DNA of 50,692 bases from Lachnospiraceae bacterium (GCA_017472605.1 JAFUPV010000065.1:1-50692); one strand, 5' to 3'; positions 9,447 to 18,854 are shown, numbered from the stretch's first letter. The notes: generated by a model not told the origin, from the letters alone. A program made the numbers and translations.

Positions 9447-10880
9447 TTAATCTGTCATCGAAACATACACACCATCCAGCAGCCAGTTCACCAGAATTTC
9501 TTCCTCACTCCGGTTTTCCTCTCCTGTCTGTTCTTCCATGCTCCAGCTGTCCGGATCCATGCAGGCCTTCACAATGTCCGCAATCACGCCCTCCGGCCAC
9601 ATGGGAATCGCATTGACTGTCATACATCCATTCTCATCCACCGTATAGGATGCCGCACAGATCATTTCGTCCGACTCCTCCTCCGCCACGTCCCCATAGA
9701 GCAGCCAGATCATCTTCGTCTCTGAATCCGCCTCCGCCAGGAACGTCTCACCACAGCGGATCACAGAAGCTGCTGCCAGCTTTTCTGCTCCGCTGGCATT
9801 TCCCATCAGCATGTTCGGCAGCGACGATACAAGCCGGTTCACGGTCAAAGAATCTTTCACCAGCTCGGAAACGCCGGACACCTCGCCAAGTGCTTCGATC
9901 ACCTCTTCACAGGCTTCCATTGTCCAGATGATGGCGCCGTCCGGATCTCCCTCAAAAGCCGCTGCATCTTCCTGAATCACTTCCAGAATGCTGTCGGCAA
10001 TTCCCATGGTATCAAGATAGCTTTCATTTTCCGTCTGCATCCGCATTTCTTTTGCATACCGGTCTGCCCAGGCAATGATTTCTTCATCCGCCGTTCCCTG
10101 TCGTTCTGCCGAAACAGGCTGATAGACACCATCCCATTCTTCCACTGCAGCCAGGTCATATTCTTTCTCCTGACAGGAAACCATTACGTCCAGATACCCG
10201 CCAACCTCCAGATAAGCGCTGAAATCAGCCATGGATCCGTCCGCCAGAAGCGGCGCCGCCGACACTTCCAGTGTTCCGTTTTCTGTCACCGTGAAAGTGA
10301 CGAACACGCTGCACTCGCCCGGATACACCAGTTTGACCGCATACAGACCGTCCAGTCCCTCCGGACAGGGATACACAGCCGAACCGGTCAGTACCGATGA
10401 CGCTGCTACGAAATAAACTCCCTTTTCGCTGTTATACAGACTTGGGAACGCACGCAGACAGGCAGACAGCAGCTCCCGGTTTGTCATGACTCCATCCGTC
10501 GGATTCTCTTCCAGCGCGGATTCCTCCACCTGATAAAGCCATCCCGCAATCGGCTCCTGATCCTTCACATTCTCACCAAAGGGTTCCACCGCTTTCAGAA
10601 TCTCTTCATTCCCTGTATAGAGCTCCATATAGTCTTTGTCCGATTTTACAGCCATATCCGATGCCATATCTTTCGCAATGGAATACATGATGTCTTCCAT
10701 TGAAACCGGCGCAGATACATTTCCATCTGGTTCCACCGCATCGGTTCCATTTTCACCAAAACAAATCACCGTACATGCTGCCGTCACAGCAGCTGCCGCC
10801 AGCACACTGGCCATCCTGTTTTTCTGTTCTCTCATCATCATCTGCAGCCTTCCTTTCACATCATCTTTTTCCGAAGCCAT
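9447..10880 (-). CDS. membrane-anchored exported protein with BlaR1-like N-terminal segment
   Basis: The first residues, SEKDDVKGRLQMMMREQKNR, resemble the cytoplasmic stretch just before the last transmembrane helix in BlaR1/MecR1 (M56) antirepressors. A hydrophobic helix follows (SVLAAAAVTAACTVICF, residues 23-40) and then about 435 residues of acidic extracytoplasmic sequence with no domain I recognise. The HExxH peptidase part is absent, and only 86 bp separate this frame from the upstream M24 gene, so a large N-terminal deletion is inferred. The frame stays open a little upstream of the ATG at 10880, where no ribosome binding site is seen. An alternative ATG at 10841 follows AAAGGAAGG and would give a simple membrane-anchored protein. 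Confidence 0.65.
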   Translation of the reverse strand: MASEKDDVKGRLQMMMREQKNRMASVLAAAAVTAACTVICFGENGTDAVEPDGNVSAPVSMEDIMYSIAKDMASDMAVKSDKDYMELYTGNEEILKAVEPFGENVKDQEPIAGWLYQVEESALEENPTDGVMTNRELLSACLRAFPSLYNSEKGVYFVAASSVLTGSAVYPCPEGLDGLYAVKLVYPGECSVFVTFTVTENGTLEVSAAPLLADGSMADFSAYLEVGGYLDVMVSCQEKEYDLAAVEEWDGVYQPVSAERQGTADEEIIAWADRYAKEMRMQTENESYLDTMGIADSILEVIQEDAAAFEGDPDGAIIWTMEACEEVIEALGEVSGVSELVKDSLTVNRLVSSLPNMLMGNASGAEKLAAASVIRCGETFLAEADSETKMIWLLYGDVAEEESDEMICAASYTVDENGCMTVNAIPMWPEGVIADIVKACMDPDSWSMEEQTGEENRSEEEILVNWLLDGVYVSMTD

Positions 10881-10966
10881 AGTTGAAGCAACCAGATGTA
10901 AAAGAAATGCCTTCCAGTTTCTGTTCTGAAAGACATTTCTCTTCTCGTCTGCTTTTTGCAGTCCGT

Positions 10967-12055
10967 TTATTCCATTTCAACAACCGTCAGTTCCTTGCTG
11001 ACCTCATTCAATACACGACAGCCATCCTCCGTTACAAGAACCAGATCTTCAATTCTCACGCCGAAATCACCGCTTAAGTAGATTCCCGGCTCAATGGAGA
11101 ACGTCATACCAGGCTTCAAAACATTTGTATTGGCACTGGAAACGTCGCCGTACTCATGGGTATCCTGACCAATGTTATGACCGGTGCGATGGATAAACTG
11201 CGGTCCGTATCCCTGCTCGGTAATATAGTCTCTTGCAGCGGCATCCACATCACAGAAACGCACACCCGGCTTTACAGCAGCAATTGCCCGCAGATTTGCT
11301 TCTTTTACAATCTCATAAACCTTTTTCTGCTCCTCAGAAACAGACCCCAGGAAAACGGTTCTGGTCATGTCGGAGCAATATCCTTTCAGCTTGCATCCGA
11401 TATCGAAAATGACTGAATCCCCTTTCTTTCCTCTGGTTCCGTTAATGCTGTGATGGGGATCTGCTGCATTGGCTCCATAACAGCAGATTGGTTCAAATGA
11501 ATTTGCGTCAGCTCCCAGCTCCGTGTAAATCTTTCCCAGCTCCTTCGCCAGTTCCACTTCGCTGTATCCCTTACCGGTCAGCGGAATCAAACGTCTCATT
11601 GCCTCATCATTCATGCGGGACGAAGCAATCATCAGCTCCTGTTCCTCCGCGGACTTAATCTGACGAATATGATCCACAACATAAGAACCGTTGATGAAGC
11701 GATTCTGCGGCTGCAGTTCCATCAGACGAAGAAGGAATCTTGCAGGCCACTCTTTGTCTATACCGACAGTTCCGCATTCCGGCATCTGTGCCGCCAGCAT
11801 CCCTACATAATCATCCACATCATCGAAATAGAGGATCGGGCATCCCAGATCTTCTTCCTGCGGAAACAGTTTGCTCAGCACAAACACTGCCTTCTCCTTC
11901 ACAGAATCAAACAGCAGAACCATCATACGCTCTCCCGGATGAATCCGTTTTCCAATAAGATAATTGATCGATGAAATGTCGCTGACAATCAGATACTGCA
12001 TCTGGTCTTCTTTCATCTGCGCATAGATCTTCCGAGATTTTTCTGCATCTAACAT
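10967..12055 (-). CDS. M24 family Xaa-Pro aminopeptidase
   Basis: A cytoplasmic metallopeptidase removing N-terminal residues next to proline, a step in peptide breakdown. The 362-residue protein has an N-terminal creatinase-like domain (residues 1-125) and a C-terminal pita-bread domain. Metal ligands are visible: Asp in FDIGCKLKGYCSDMTRT, His in HRTGHNIG, Glu in SIEPGIYL and Glu in VRIEDLV. The start at 12055 has AAAGGGG 6 bases upstream; an in-frame ATG 14 codons earlier lies inside a hairpin and has no ribosome binding site. It follows the deacetylase gene after a GC-rich hairpin, so it may be partly uncoupled from it. Confidence 0.93.
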   Translation of the reverse strand: MLDAEKSRKIYAQMKEDQMQYLIVSDISSINYLIGKRIHPGERMMVLLFDSVKEKAVFVLSKLFPQEEDLGCPILYFDDVDDYVGMLAAQMPECGTVGIDKEWPARFLLRLMELQPQNRFINGSYVVDHIRQIKSAEEQELMIASSRMNDEAMRRLIPLTGKGYSEVELAKELGKIYTELGADANSFEPICCYGANAADPHHSINGTRGKKGDSVIFDIGCKLKGYCSDMTRTVFLGSVSEEQKKVYEIVKEANLRAIAAVKPGVRFCDVDAAARDYITEQGYGPQFIHRTGHNIGQDTHEYGDVSSANTNVLKPGMTFSIEPGIYLSGDFGVRIEDLVLVTEDGCRVLNEVSKELTVVEME

Positions 12056-12069
12056 AGACAGCCCCTTTC

Positions 12070-12097
12070 TTGCCGGCGCGCTTTTGCGCTCCGGCAA
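12070..12097. other. GC-rich hairpin between deacetylase and aminopeptidase genes
   Basis: TTGCCGG (12070-12076) pairs with CCGGCAA (12091-12097), and an inner GCGC/GCGC stem closes a short loop. No T-run follows on the minus strand. It could attenuate read-through from the deacetylase gene into the aminopeptidase gene. Confidence 0.6.
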
Positions 12098-12107
12098 TTC
12101 CGTTCCT

Positions 12108-14843
12108 TTATTTTACAACCGGAGTCGGTCTGGACCAGTCGAACACCTCTCTGGAATCAAACAGAGATGACAGACGATCCTTATAGTTTTCATTGGTCGG
12201 ATCCTGATAATGCATCAGCGCCTCCCACATGCGGGAACCGTCCAGATTTGCGCGTCCCATGCGGAAATAGTCGCTGCCAAGCTGGGTCCAGCCCAGATTG
12301 GAGTCTACATTACAGAAATAGTCGAAACCAACTGATTTCAGCAGCTGGTACTTGGCGTTGGCCGGATCATATCCGCGCCAGGAACCGGCATAGAGATCCT
12401 CACCCTGCGGGAAGATGATAATGTCGGTATCGCCAATCAGCGGCTCCACCTCGCGCTCCCACATCATCGTATCCCACTGAACGGTTTCATAGCTGTTGGT
12501 ATCACCAACCAGCTTGTGTCCCCAGGTATGACTTGCAAAGAGCCAGCCGTCTGCTTTCAGCGCTTCCGCCACCTGTCTGGCCGCTTCCTTGTCCTGCTCA
12601 ATGTTGTCGTTATGGGTATAGAGGCGGGCACGTGTCTCTGCGTGGCGCTCCTCAAAATACTCACAGTTCCAGTTATACCAGTAATCACTGGTGCGGTATC
12701 CGAAGATACCGTTATATCCGGTCAGAGCGATAATACCCTTTGCTCCGCGGTAAGAGAAGTCCGGATGTGCTTCCACGAAATCATCCAGAATCGGCATGAC
12801 ATCATAGGAACCATAAACAACACTGTCATCATCCATGATATATTCATTCACTACAGTTCCGTCCTCACCAACCACAAGTTTGGTCGGGAATCCCTGCTTG
12901 CCCATCATGTACTGATAGTAGCTCACATCGTCAACAGACAGGATGAACGGCTTTTTGCCTTCCGGCAGGTAAATCGGCTGATGCTTCATAACCTGAGTCC
13001 CGTCTGCTGCAGTCTCATAAGCCGCAATGTCATAGATGCTGACCAGCACATAGCCTCTGTCATACATCTCTTCCAGAATACGACAGAACTCCTCAATGGT
13101 CGTCATAACATAGTTATAGGCATTAACCTTGACTGTTCCGTCCTCCGGGCTGATCGCAATACTTTCATTAAAGGCACGGCTGGTGTCCACAACAAGACTG
13201 TGGAAAAAGATGTGGGGGATGGTGCTGTTGGAATCATAGACAACCGCCTCACTCTTCTTCTGCTCATAGGACGCAATGGCATCCACGTAAGCCTGATTGC
13301 TTTCATAACCGGAAACGCCCTTCACAAGCGCAATTGCCGCATCATAATCATACATGGCAGCCAGATAGTTTGCTTCATCCAGAATTTTGTCATTGGTTGC
13401 TTCCAGAATCGATTCCCAGGCCGGTGCAGTCTGCATGTAGCCTTCCTGACGTGCCGGGATGATCAGATTGCCATTTGCATCATTTTCATAAGTCTGCATT
13501 CCGATGGAATGAGCAACATTGGGATCTTCCGTTGCCGACGGCTCCGTTTCCTTCACAGCTTCTGTGGAGGATTCCGTCGTCACAATCTCCGAAATTGCCG
13601 GAGAAGACGCCTCTTCTGCAGCTGTAGTCGTTTTGTTGTCTACCGGATTGGCAGGATCATTGTAATCAGGTAATGTGGGGCTACTCCCAACAGCAAACTG
13701 GTTAAGAATGCTGTTAAAGAACGAATCACCTCCATCCTGAACAACCTTCAGCTGCCAGATAAACACAGCCAGAAGTGCAATTAAAGCAATCAGAAGGACG
13801 GACAAAAAGACCAGAAGACCTTTTTTCTTCTTCGTTCCGCTTCCTTCTTCCTCGTCATCCATCTCATCAAACGCGGAATTTTCCTCTTCCTTTGCAGCGC
13901 GGCGGCGATTTTCCCGCTCCTGCTCACGTGCAGCTCTCCGTTCCTCGCGGTCTTCCGGAATCCGGCTTGCAGCAGCCTCTTCCTCTCCGCGGCGGCGCAT
14001 CGGACGAACTTCGGAAGTTTCATCCGAAACCGAACCGGAAAATGCAGTCTGCTCCTCCTGATCTTCTGCGCGTTCTTCCACCGGACGGCGGCGACGCATC
14101 GGACGCTCTTCCTGGCTCTCTTCCCTTTCCTCCACCGGACGGCGGCGGCGCATCGGACGTTCTTCCTGACCTTCTGCACGTTCCTCCACCGGGCGGCGGC
14201 GCATCGGACGCTCTTCCTGGCTCTCTGTGCTTTCCTCCACCGGACGACGGCGGCGCATCGGAAGCTCTTCCTGGCTCTCTGCGCTTTCCTCCACCGGACG
14301 ACGGCGGCGCATCGGACGTTCTTCCTGACCTTCTGCGCTTTCTTCTGCCGGACGGCGGCGACGCATCGGACGCTCTTCCTGGCTCTCCCCACTTTCCTCC
14401 ACCGGACGGCGGCGGCGCACCGGGCGTTCTTCTGCCGTCTCGCTTTCTTCCACCGGACGACGGCGGCGCATCGGACGTTCCTCTGTCATCCCGCTTTCTT
14501 CCACCGGACGACGACGGCGCATCGGCGGTACATCCAGCTCATCCGCTTCCTGCACATCCGATGGGCGGCGGCGCATTGGACGCTCTTCCTGACCTTCTCC
14601 GCTTTCTTCTGCCGGGCGGCGGCGGCGTACCGGGCGTTCTTCCTGGCTTTCCTCACCTGCCTCTGCCAGGCGGCGGCGTCTGACTGGGCGCACATCAATT
14701 TCTCCCTCTTCCGACACCGGGCGGCGGCGTCCTGCGGGAGCTGCTGCCCGGTCGTTCGAGCCGTCAGCAGAGTTTTTTCCCCACATCGCTTCAGCAGAAA
14801 TCAGATCAAGTTCCTGATTTTCTCTGTTCTCATTGTTATCCAT
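12108..14843 (-). CDS. membrane-anchored polysaccharide deacetylase-like protein with Arg-rich repeat domain
   Basis: A 911-residue single-pass membrane protein. Residues about 50-290 are a dozen or so imperfect 17-residue repeats of the form RPMRRRRPVEES-E-QEE, alternating strongly basic and acidic blocks, likely disordered and cytoplasmic. Residues about 340-362 form the transmembrane helix (LLVFLSVLLIALIALLAVF). A Ser/Thr/Glu-rich linker leads to an extracytoplasmic NodB-like domain (about 560-900) with an SVDDVSYY segment in place of TFDDG and the metal-binding motif HTWGH. It may act on cell-wall or surface polysaccharide, though the altered first motif leaves activity open. GGAGGAG lies just before the ATG. 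The S41 protease gene lies immediately upstream on the same strand. Confidence 0.8.
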   Translation of the reverse strand: MDNNENRENQELDLISAEAMWGKNSADGSNDRAAAPAGRRRPVSEEGEIDVRPVRRRRLAEAGEESQEERPVRRRRPAEESGEGQEERPMRRRPSDVQEADELDVPPMRRRRPVEESGMTEERPMRRRRPVEESETAEERPVRRRRPVEESGESQEERPMRRRRPAEESAEGQEERPMRRRRPVEESAESQEELPMRRRRPVEESTESQEERPMRRRPVEERAEGQEERPMRRRRPVEEREESQEERPMRRRRPVEERAEDQEEQTAFSGSVSDETSEVRPMRRRGEEEAAASRIPEDREERRAAREQERENRRRAAKEEENSAFDEMDDEEEGSGTKKKKGLLVFLSVLLIALIALLAVFIWQLKVVQDGGDSFFNSILNQFAVGSSPTLPDYNDPANPVDNKTTTAAEEASSPAISEIVTTESSTEAVKETEPSATEDPNVAHSIGMQTYENDANGNLIIPARQEGYMQTAPAWESILEATNDKILDEANYLAAMYDYDAAIALVKGVSGYESNQAYVDAIASYEQKKSEAVVYDSNSTIPHIFFHSLVVDTSRAFNESIAISPEDGTVKVNAYNYVMTTIEEFCRILEEMYDRGYVLVSIYDIAAYETAADGTQVMKHQPIYLPEGKKPFILSVDDVSYYQYMMGKQGFPTKLVVGEDGTVVNEYIMDDDSVVYGSYDVMPILDDFVEAHPDFSYRGAKGIIALTGYNGIFGYRTSDYWYNWNCEYFEERHAETRARLYTHNDNIEQDKEAARQVAEALKADGWLFASHTWGHKLVGDTNSYETVQWDTMMWEREVEPLIGDTDIIIFPQGEDLYAGSWRGYDPANAKYQLLKSVGFDYFCNVDSNLGWTQLGSDYFRMGRANLDGSRMWEALMHYQDPTNENYKDRLSSLFDSREVFDWSRPTPVVK
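14008..14690. repeat. 51-bp minisatellite encoding the Arg-rich domain
   Basis: About a dozen imperfect copies of a 51-bp unit (some 48 bp, differing by one Arg codon) encode the RPMRRRRPVEES-type repeat. The array leaves long open frames on other frames and on the opposite strand, which are not genes. Unit length is a multiple of three, so copy-number change would keep the frame. Confidence 0.85.
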
Positions 14844-14881
14844 ACTAACTCCTCCAAGGTTCTTTCCGTCCTCTGCCGGAC

Positions 14882-16129
14882 TTACTCCTCAATTTTCGAA
14901 TTCAGTACCTCAATGGCCTTCTGCAGCTGATTATCCTCTTCATGACTAATCGTTACAGCCGTCCGAAGTTCCTCATTCAGTTCAATCTCCACATCCGGCT
15001 CTATTCCAAGCTCGTGGATGCACACACCATTCGGTGTGAAATATCTGGAAACAGTCAGCTTTACAGCAGTTCCGTCTCCCAGCGAATAAATTCGCTGCAC
15101 AATTCCTTTTCCAAAGGTTGTCGTACCGACAATGGTACCGGTTCCATAATCTTTAATCGCGCCGGCGAAAATCTCTGATGCCGACGCACTGTTTTCATTG
15201 GTCAGCACGACCAGCGGCAGATCAAACACATGCTCCGCATCGGAGGTAAAGGTTTCCCCTTTTCCATACTTATCTTCCGTATAGACAATTTTGCCTTCCG
15301 GAAGCATGTAATCCAGCATCTCGACCACCACATCAAGCAGACCGCCCGGATTATCGCGGACATCGACAATCAGCCCCTCCATTCCCTGGGCTTTCAGTTC
15401 TTCAATTGCCTCCACAAACTGATCTGCCGTTACCGAATCAAATTCTGACACGACAATGTACCCCAGCGAATCTTCCAGCATCTCCGCTTCAACCGTAGGC
15501 ACCTCGATGGAGCGACGCTCCACCTTCAGCTCCACATAGTCATTGATCGTGCTGCGGTAAACCTTAATTGTTACAAAAGTACCTTCTTCTCCTTTGATAT
15601 AGGTAACAGCTGTGGAAAGATCCATCGCTGTCACATCCATTCCATCTGCCTCTACCAGAATATCTTCCGGCAAAAGGCCGGCTTCCGCGCCGGGGCAGCC
15701 TTCAAACACCTTCGTGATCCGAATCTGTCCCGTCTGAATATCCTGAGACACAATCACACCAATTCCGCTGTATACCCCTGAAGTTGACTCCTGCAGCTGC
15801 GCCAGCTCTTCTTCATTATAATAACAGGAATAGGGATCGCCCAGAGCAGACATGAATCCTCTGTAAATTCCATCCTTAAATGCCTGTGCATCTTCCGCTT
15901 CCATCAGAAAATCTTCATCCACCAGTTCCTGAAGTGCCTGAAGCTTTCCGATCAGTTCCGCGTCGATGATCGTCTCCTCCGAAGTATTGCTGGATGCCAT
16001 TACCGCACTCTGCAGACTGGTTTCCCCGTCATAAAAATGCAGAAAAGCACCCGTCGCAAGAATTCCGGCAACGGAAAACGCAATTCCGGCAGCAACTCCC
16101 CGGAAAAATCCATTCTTACTATTTGCCAT
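14882..16129 (-). CDS. S41 family C-terminal processing peptidase
   Basis: A membrane-anchored serine protease of the CtpA/CtpB type, acting outside the cytoplasmic membrane. The 415-residue protein has an N-terminal helix (GVAAGIAFSVAGILATGAF), a PDZ domain (YSGIGVIVSQD to LLPEDILVEADG, about 115-190) and the S41 core. The catalytic Ser is in NENSASASEIFAGA and the Lys in TFGKGIVQR. GGAAGG lies 7 bases before the ATG. The stop is 38 bp upstream of the NodB-like deacetylase start, so the two are probably co-transcribed, suggesting linked work on the cell surface. In Bacillus, relatives act in sporulation signalling; here the substrate is unknown. Confidence 0.93.
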   Translation of the reverse strand: MANSKNGFFRGVAAGIAFSVAGILATGAFLHFYDGETSLQSAVMASSNTSEETIIDAELIGKLQALQELVDEDFLMEAEDAQAFKDGIYRGFMSALGDPYSCYYNEEELAQLQESTSGVYSGIGVIVSQDIQTGQIRITKVFEGCPGAEAGLLPEDILVEADGMDVTAMDLSTAVTYIKGEEGTFVTIKVYRSTINDYVELKVERRSIEVPTVEAEMLEDSLGYIVVSEFDSVTADQFVEAIEELKAQGMEGLIVDVRDNPGGLLDVVVEMLDYMLPEGKIVYTEDKYGKGETFTSDAEHVFDLPLVVLTNENSASASEIFAGAIKDYGTGTIVGTTTFGKGIVQRIYSLGDGTAVKLTVSRYFTPNGVCIHELGIEPDVEIELNEELRTAVTISHEEDNQLQKAIEVLNSKIEE

Positions 16130-16175
16130 TCATTTACCTTCCCGCTGTCTCACCGCATTTGCCGGATGCAGCGCG

Positions 16176-16208
16176 GTACAGCATGTAATCATTTACGAAA
16201 TGCTGTAC
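16176..16208. other. 9-bp inverted repeat between ctp-like and CdaR-like genes
   Basis: GTACAGCAT (16176-16184) and ATGCTGTAC (16200-16208) enclose a smaller GTAA/TTAC stem. No T-run follows. It lies just after the stop of the CdaR-like gene and before the S41 gene, so it may be a 3' end hairpin or an operator. Confidence 0.6.
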
Positions 16209-16227
16209 TAGTATGCTCAAAATTCTC

Positions 16228-17316
16228 TTAATAATCCTGATTTTCCATATAATGCATATATTTTACTACCATCAGGGCAATCTTAAAGGTAATGGCATCC
16301 TCAAACACGCGAAGATCCAGTCCGGTTCCCTTCTGCAGCTTATCCAGACGGTATACCAGCGTATTGCGGTGGATGTACAGCTGTCTGGACGTCTCGGATA
16401 CGTTCAGGCTGTTCTCGAAGAACTTGTTGATGGTAGTCAGTGTTTCCTCATCGAAATCATCCGGAGATTTTCCTTCGAAGATCTCTTTAATGAACATGCG
16501 GCACAGCGGAATCGGAAGCTGGTAGATCAGGCGTCCGATACCAAGATTGGAATAAGCAACCACATTCTTGTCGCTGTAGAAGATCTTTCCAACCTCAAGA
16601 GCCATCTTCGCTTCCTTATAGGAACGGGACACCTCCTTCAGCTCGTTTACAATCGTACCATAAGCAACATGAACCTGGCTCATCGCCTCTGTGTTCAGCA
16701 TGTCAACAATCACCTTTGCTGTCTTATCCAGATCCGCATAGGTTTCATTCGACTTAACCTCTCTGACAAAAATGATGTTCTTCTCATCTACCGCAGTAAT
16801 AAAATCATGGATCCGGCTGGAGAACAGGCTGCGCACAGTCTCCAGTGCATTGGTATCCTTCTCATTTTTTGTTTCAATCACATAGACAACGCGGCGGGCA
16901 GAAGTCTCAATGTGCAGCTTCTTCGCACGGTTGTAAATGTCAACCAGCAGCAGATTATCAAGAAGCAGGTTCTTAATAAAGTTATCCTTATCAAAACGCT
17001 CCTTATACGCTACCAAAAGGTTCTGAATCTGGAAAGCGGCAATCTTTCCGATCATGTACATGTCATCATTACTGCTTCTTGTCAAAAGCACATACTCAAG
17101 CTGATGCTCATCAAAAACTTTGAAAAACTGGTAACCGGATACAACCTGACTGTCTGCCGGAGAAACGGCAAAATTCAACACAGTCTCCTCTGAAATATCA
17201 GTTTCTCCCATAGTGGAAGCCAGCGTCTTTCCGTCCGTATCACATACGCATAAATCTACTTTTGTGATATTTTTGATCCCGTCAATTGTGTTCTGCAAAA
17301 TCTGGTTTGAAATCAT
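16228..17316 (-). CDS. CdaR/PucR-family transcriptional regulator
   Basis: A 362-residue regulator with an N-terminal sensory region, a GGDEF-like middle region of the CdaR type (about 130-240) and a C-terminal HTH_30 domain with NVSETSRQLYIHRNTLVYRL near 310. In the sugar-diacid regulator family the HTH is at the C-terminus, as here. AGGAGAGG precedes the ATG. It lies downstream of the MsmK/UgpC-type ATPase gene but is separated from it by two terminator-like hairpins. The ligand is unknown; the neighbour suggests carbohydrate control. Confidence 0.85.
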   Translation of the reverse strand: MISNQILQNTIDGIKNITKVDLCVCDTDGKTLASTMGETDISEETVLNFAVSPADSQVVSGYQFFKVFDEHQLEYVLLTRSSNDDMYMIGKIAAFQIQNLLVAYKERFDKDNFIKNLLLDNLLLVDIYNRAKKLHIETSARRVVYVIETKNEKDTNALETVRSLFSSRIHDFITAVDEKNIIFVREVKSNETYADLDKTAKVIVDMLNTEAMSQVHVAYGTIVNELKEVSRSYKEAKMALEVGKIFYSDKNVVAYSNLGIGRLIYQLPIPLCRMFIKEIFEGKSPDDFDEETLTTINKFFENSLNVSETSRQLYIHRNTLVYRLDKLQKGTGLDLRVFEDAITFKIALMVVKYMHYMENQDY

Positions 17317-17421
17317 AAACTGTCCTCTCCTGATCTGTTATTGTCAGAGCGTACCTAACCACTCTGCTGGCTCAATTTGGGCGCTCATTGTTATTGTAAA
17401 ACATTTTCCTGAAAAATAAAA

Positions 17422-17450
17422 GAGGAAATGTAAAATTTTCACATTTCCTC
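17422..17450 (-). terminator. intrinsic terminator, probably bidirectional
   Basis: GAGGAAATGT (17422-17431) pairs with ACATTTCCTC (17441-17450). TTTTATTTTT follows on the minus strand and CCCATCTTTTTTT on the plus strand. It isolates the CdaR-like gene from the ATPase gene upstream. Confidence 0.8.
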
Positions 17451-17550
17451 CCCATCTTTTTTTCGTAACCGGCAGCATCTGTGGGAACCCATTCGCGTTC
17501 ATCCGTCAGACAATGCCATGCGGGAAAATCGAATCTCCCTCTATAAATTA

Positions 17551-17572
17551 CGGCTGCCTTTTCAGGCAGCCG
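17551..17572 (-). terminator. GC-rich terminator hairpin after the ABC ATPase gene
   Basis: CGGCTGCC (17551-17558) and GGCAGCCG (17565-17572) flank a 6-base loop, followed on the minus strand by TAATTTAT. It lies 30 bp after the stop of the ATPase gene. Confidence 0.75.
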
Positions 17573-17602
17573 CAACAAATTCCCTTTTAGCCCTAATTCA
17601 GA

Positions 17603-18715
17603 TTAGTTCAGAACAACCAGCTCTGTATCCTTATCGAAGATATGGATCTTGGTCAGGTCAAGAGCGAAGGTAACCTTATCGCCAGGTCTAGCAGTTGTTC
17701 TCGGGTTTACTCTAGCGGTGAAGCTTGTGTCACCCTGATCGAAGTACAGGAATACTTCTGCACCGAGCATCTCGTATACACGGATAGTAGCCTCAAGAGT
17801 TGCGCCCTTAGCGTTTGCAACGTAAGCTTCCTCATCGTGGATATCCTCAGGACGGATACCGAAGGTAACGGTCTTTCCAACATAACCGGTCTTGATCAGC
17901 TCTTTGCTCTTTGCTTCCGGAAGAACGATCTTGTTGCCACAGAAGTTAACAACAACGTTGCTGCCTTCCTGAGTCAGGTTAGCCTCAACCAGGTTCATCT
18001 GCGGAGAACCGATGAATCCAGCAACGAACTTGTTAGCTGGCTTGTCATACAGATTCTGAGGAGTATCTACCTGCTGGATGATACCATCCTTCAGAACTAC
18101 GATTCTGGTACCCAGAGTCATAGCCTCGGTCTGGTCATGGGTAACGTAGATGATAGTGGTCTCAAGTCTCTGATGAAGCTTGGAGATCTCAATTCTCATC
18201 TGTACACGAAGCTTAGCATCCAGGTTGGACAGCGGCTCGTCCATCAGGAATACCTTCGGGTTACGAACGATAGCACGTCCCATAGCTACACGCTGTCTCT
18301 GACCACCGGACAGAGCCTTCGGCTTACGATCAAGCAGGTGCTCGATATCAAGGATCTTAGCTGCCTCATGAACCAGCTTATCAATTTCAGCCTTCGGAAC
18401 TTTTCTTAACTTAAGACCGAATGCCATGTTATCATATACGGACATATGCGGATACAATGCATAGTTCTGGAATACCATTGCGATATCTCTGTCCTTCGGC
18501 TCTACGTCGTTAACCAGCTTGTCGCCGATCCACAGCTCACCAGAGGAGATCTCCTCCAGACCTGCGATCATACGAAGTGTGGTGGACTTACCACATCCGG
18601 ACGGACCTACGAAGATGATGAATTCCTTGTCTGCGATATCAAGGTTGAAATCCTTAACTGCTACGAAGCCGTTCGGGTAAACCTTGCATACATTCTTTAA
18701 CTGTAATCCTGCCAT
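17603..18715 (-). CDS. ugpC: sugar ABC transporter ATP-binding protein, MsmK/UgpC type
   Basis: The ATPase that powers carbohydrate importers of the CUT1 class; one MsmK-type ATPase often serves several permeases. The 370-residue protein has Walker A GPSGCGKSTT near 38, LSGGQRQRVAMGRA near 134, Walker B VFLMDEPLSNLDAKLR near 155, the H-loop YVTHDQTEAM and a C-terminal TOBE region that fits regulated sugar importers. It stands without permease or binding-protein genes, as expected for a shared ATPase. Codon choice is strongly biased and differs from neighbours, suggesting high expression. The leader is about 100 bp, and a double terminator follows. The symbol could equally be msmK. Confidence 0.92.
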   Translation of the reverse strand: MAGLQLKNVCKVYPNGFVAVKDFNLDIADKEFIIFVGPSGCGKSTTLRMIAGLEEISSGELWIGDKLVNDVEPKDRDIAMVFQNYALYPHMSVYDNMAFGLKLRKVPKAEIDKLVHEAAKILDIEHLLDRKPKALSGGQRQRVAMGRAIVRNPKVFLMDEPLSNLDAKLRVQMRIEISKLHQRLETTIIYVTHDQTEAMTLGTRIVVLKDGIIQQVDTPQNLYDKPANKFVAGFIGSPQMNLVEANLTQEGSNVVVNFCGNKIVLPEAKSKELIKTGYVGKTVTFGIRPEDIHDEEAYVANAKGATLEATIRVYEMLGAEVFLYFDQGDTSFTARVNPRTTARPGDKVTFALDLTKIHIFDKDTELVVLN

Positions 18716-18826
18716 TTTACTTTCCTCCCTAGATTATGAATCCCGTTCACAAAACGGATGATTAACATGGTATAAATATACACCATTTGGCGGAAAGTTG
18801 CCATATCTCATTCTCACAAAAATAAT

Positions 18827-18854
18827 TTTTTATCTTGTCTATTTTGTATAGCAA
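18827..18854 (-). promoter_or_regulatory. candidate promoter for the ABC ATPase gene
   Basis: On the minus strand TTGCTA (18849-18854) lies 16 bases before TAAAAA (18827-18832), giving a leader of about 105 bases. A second AT-rich -10-like block (TATATT) lies nearer the gene without a good -35. Which is used cannot be decided by eye. Confidence 0.35.

Noticed and set aside
12533-13673. Rightward frame of 385 codons opposite the deacetylase domain
   Set aside because: Antisense to a clearly coding region with no start signal.
13775-14683. Rightward frame opposite the Arg-rich repeats
   Set aside because: It exists only because the 51-bp array is open in several frames.
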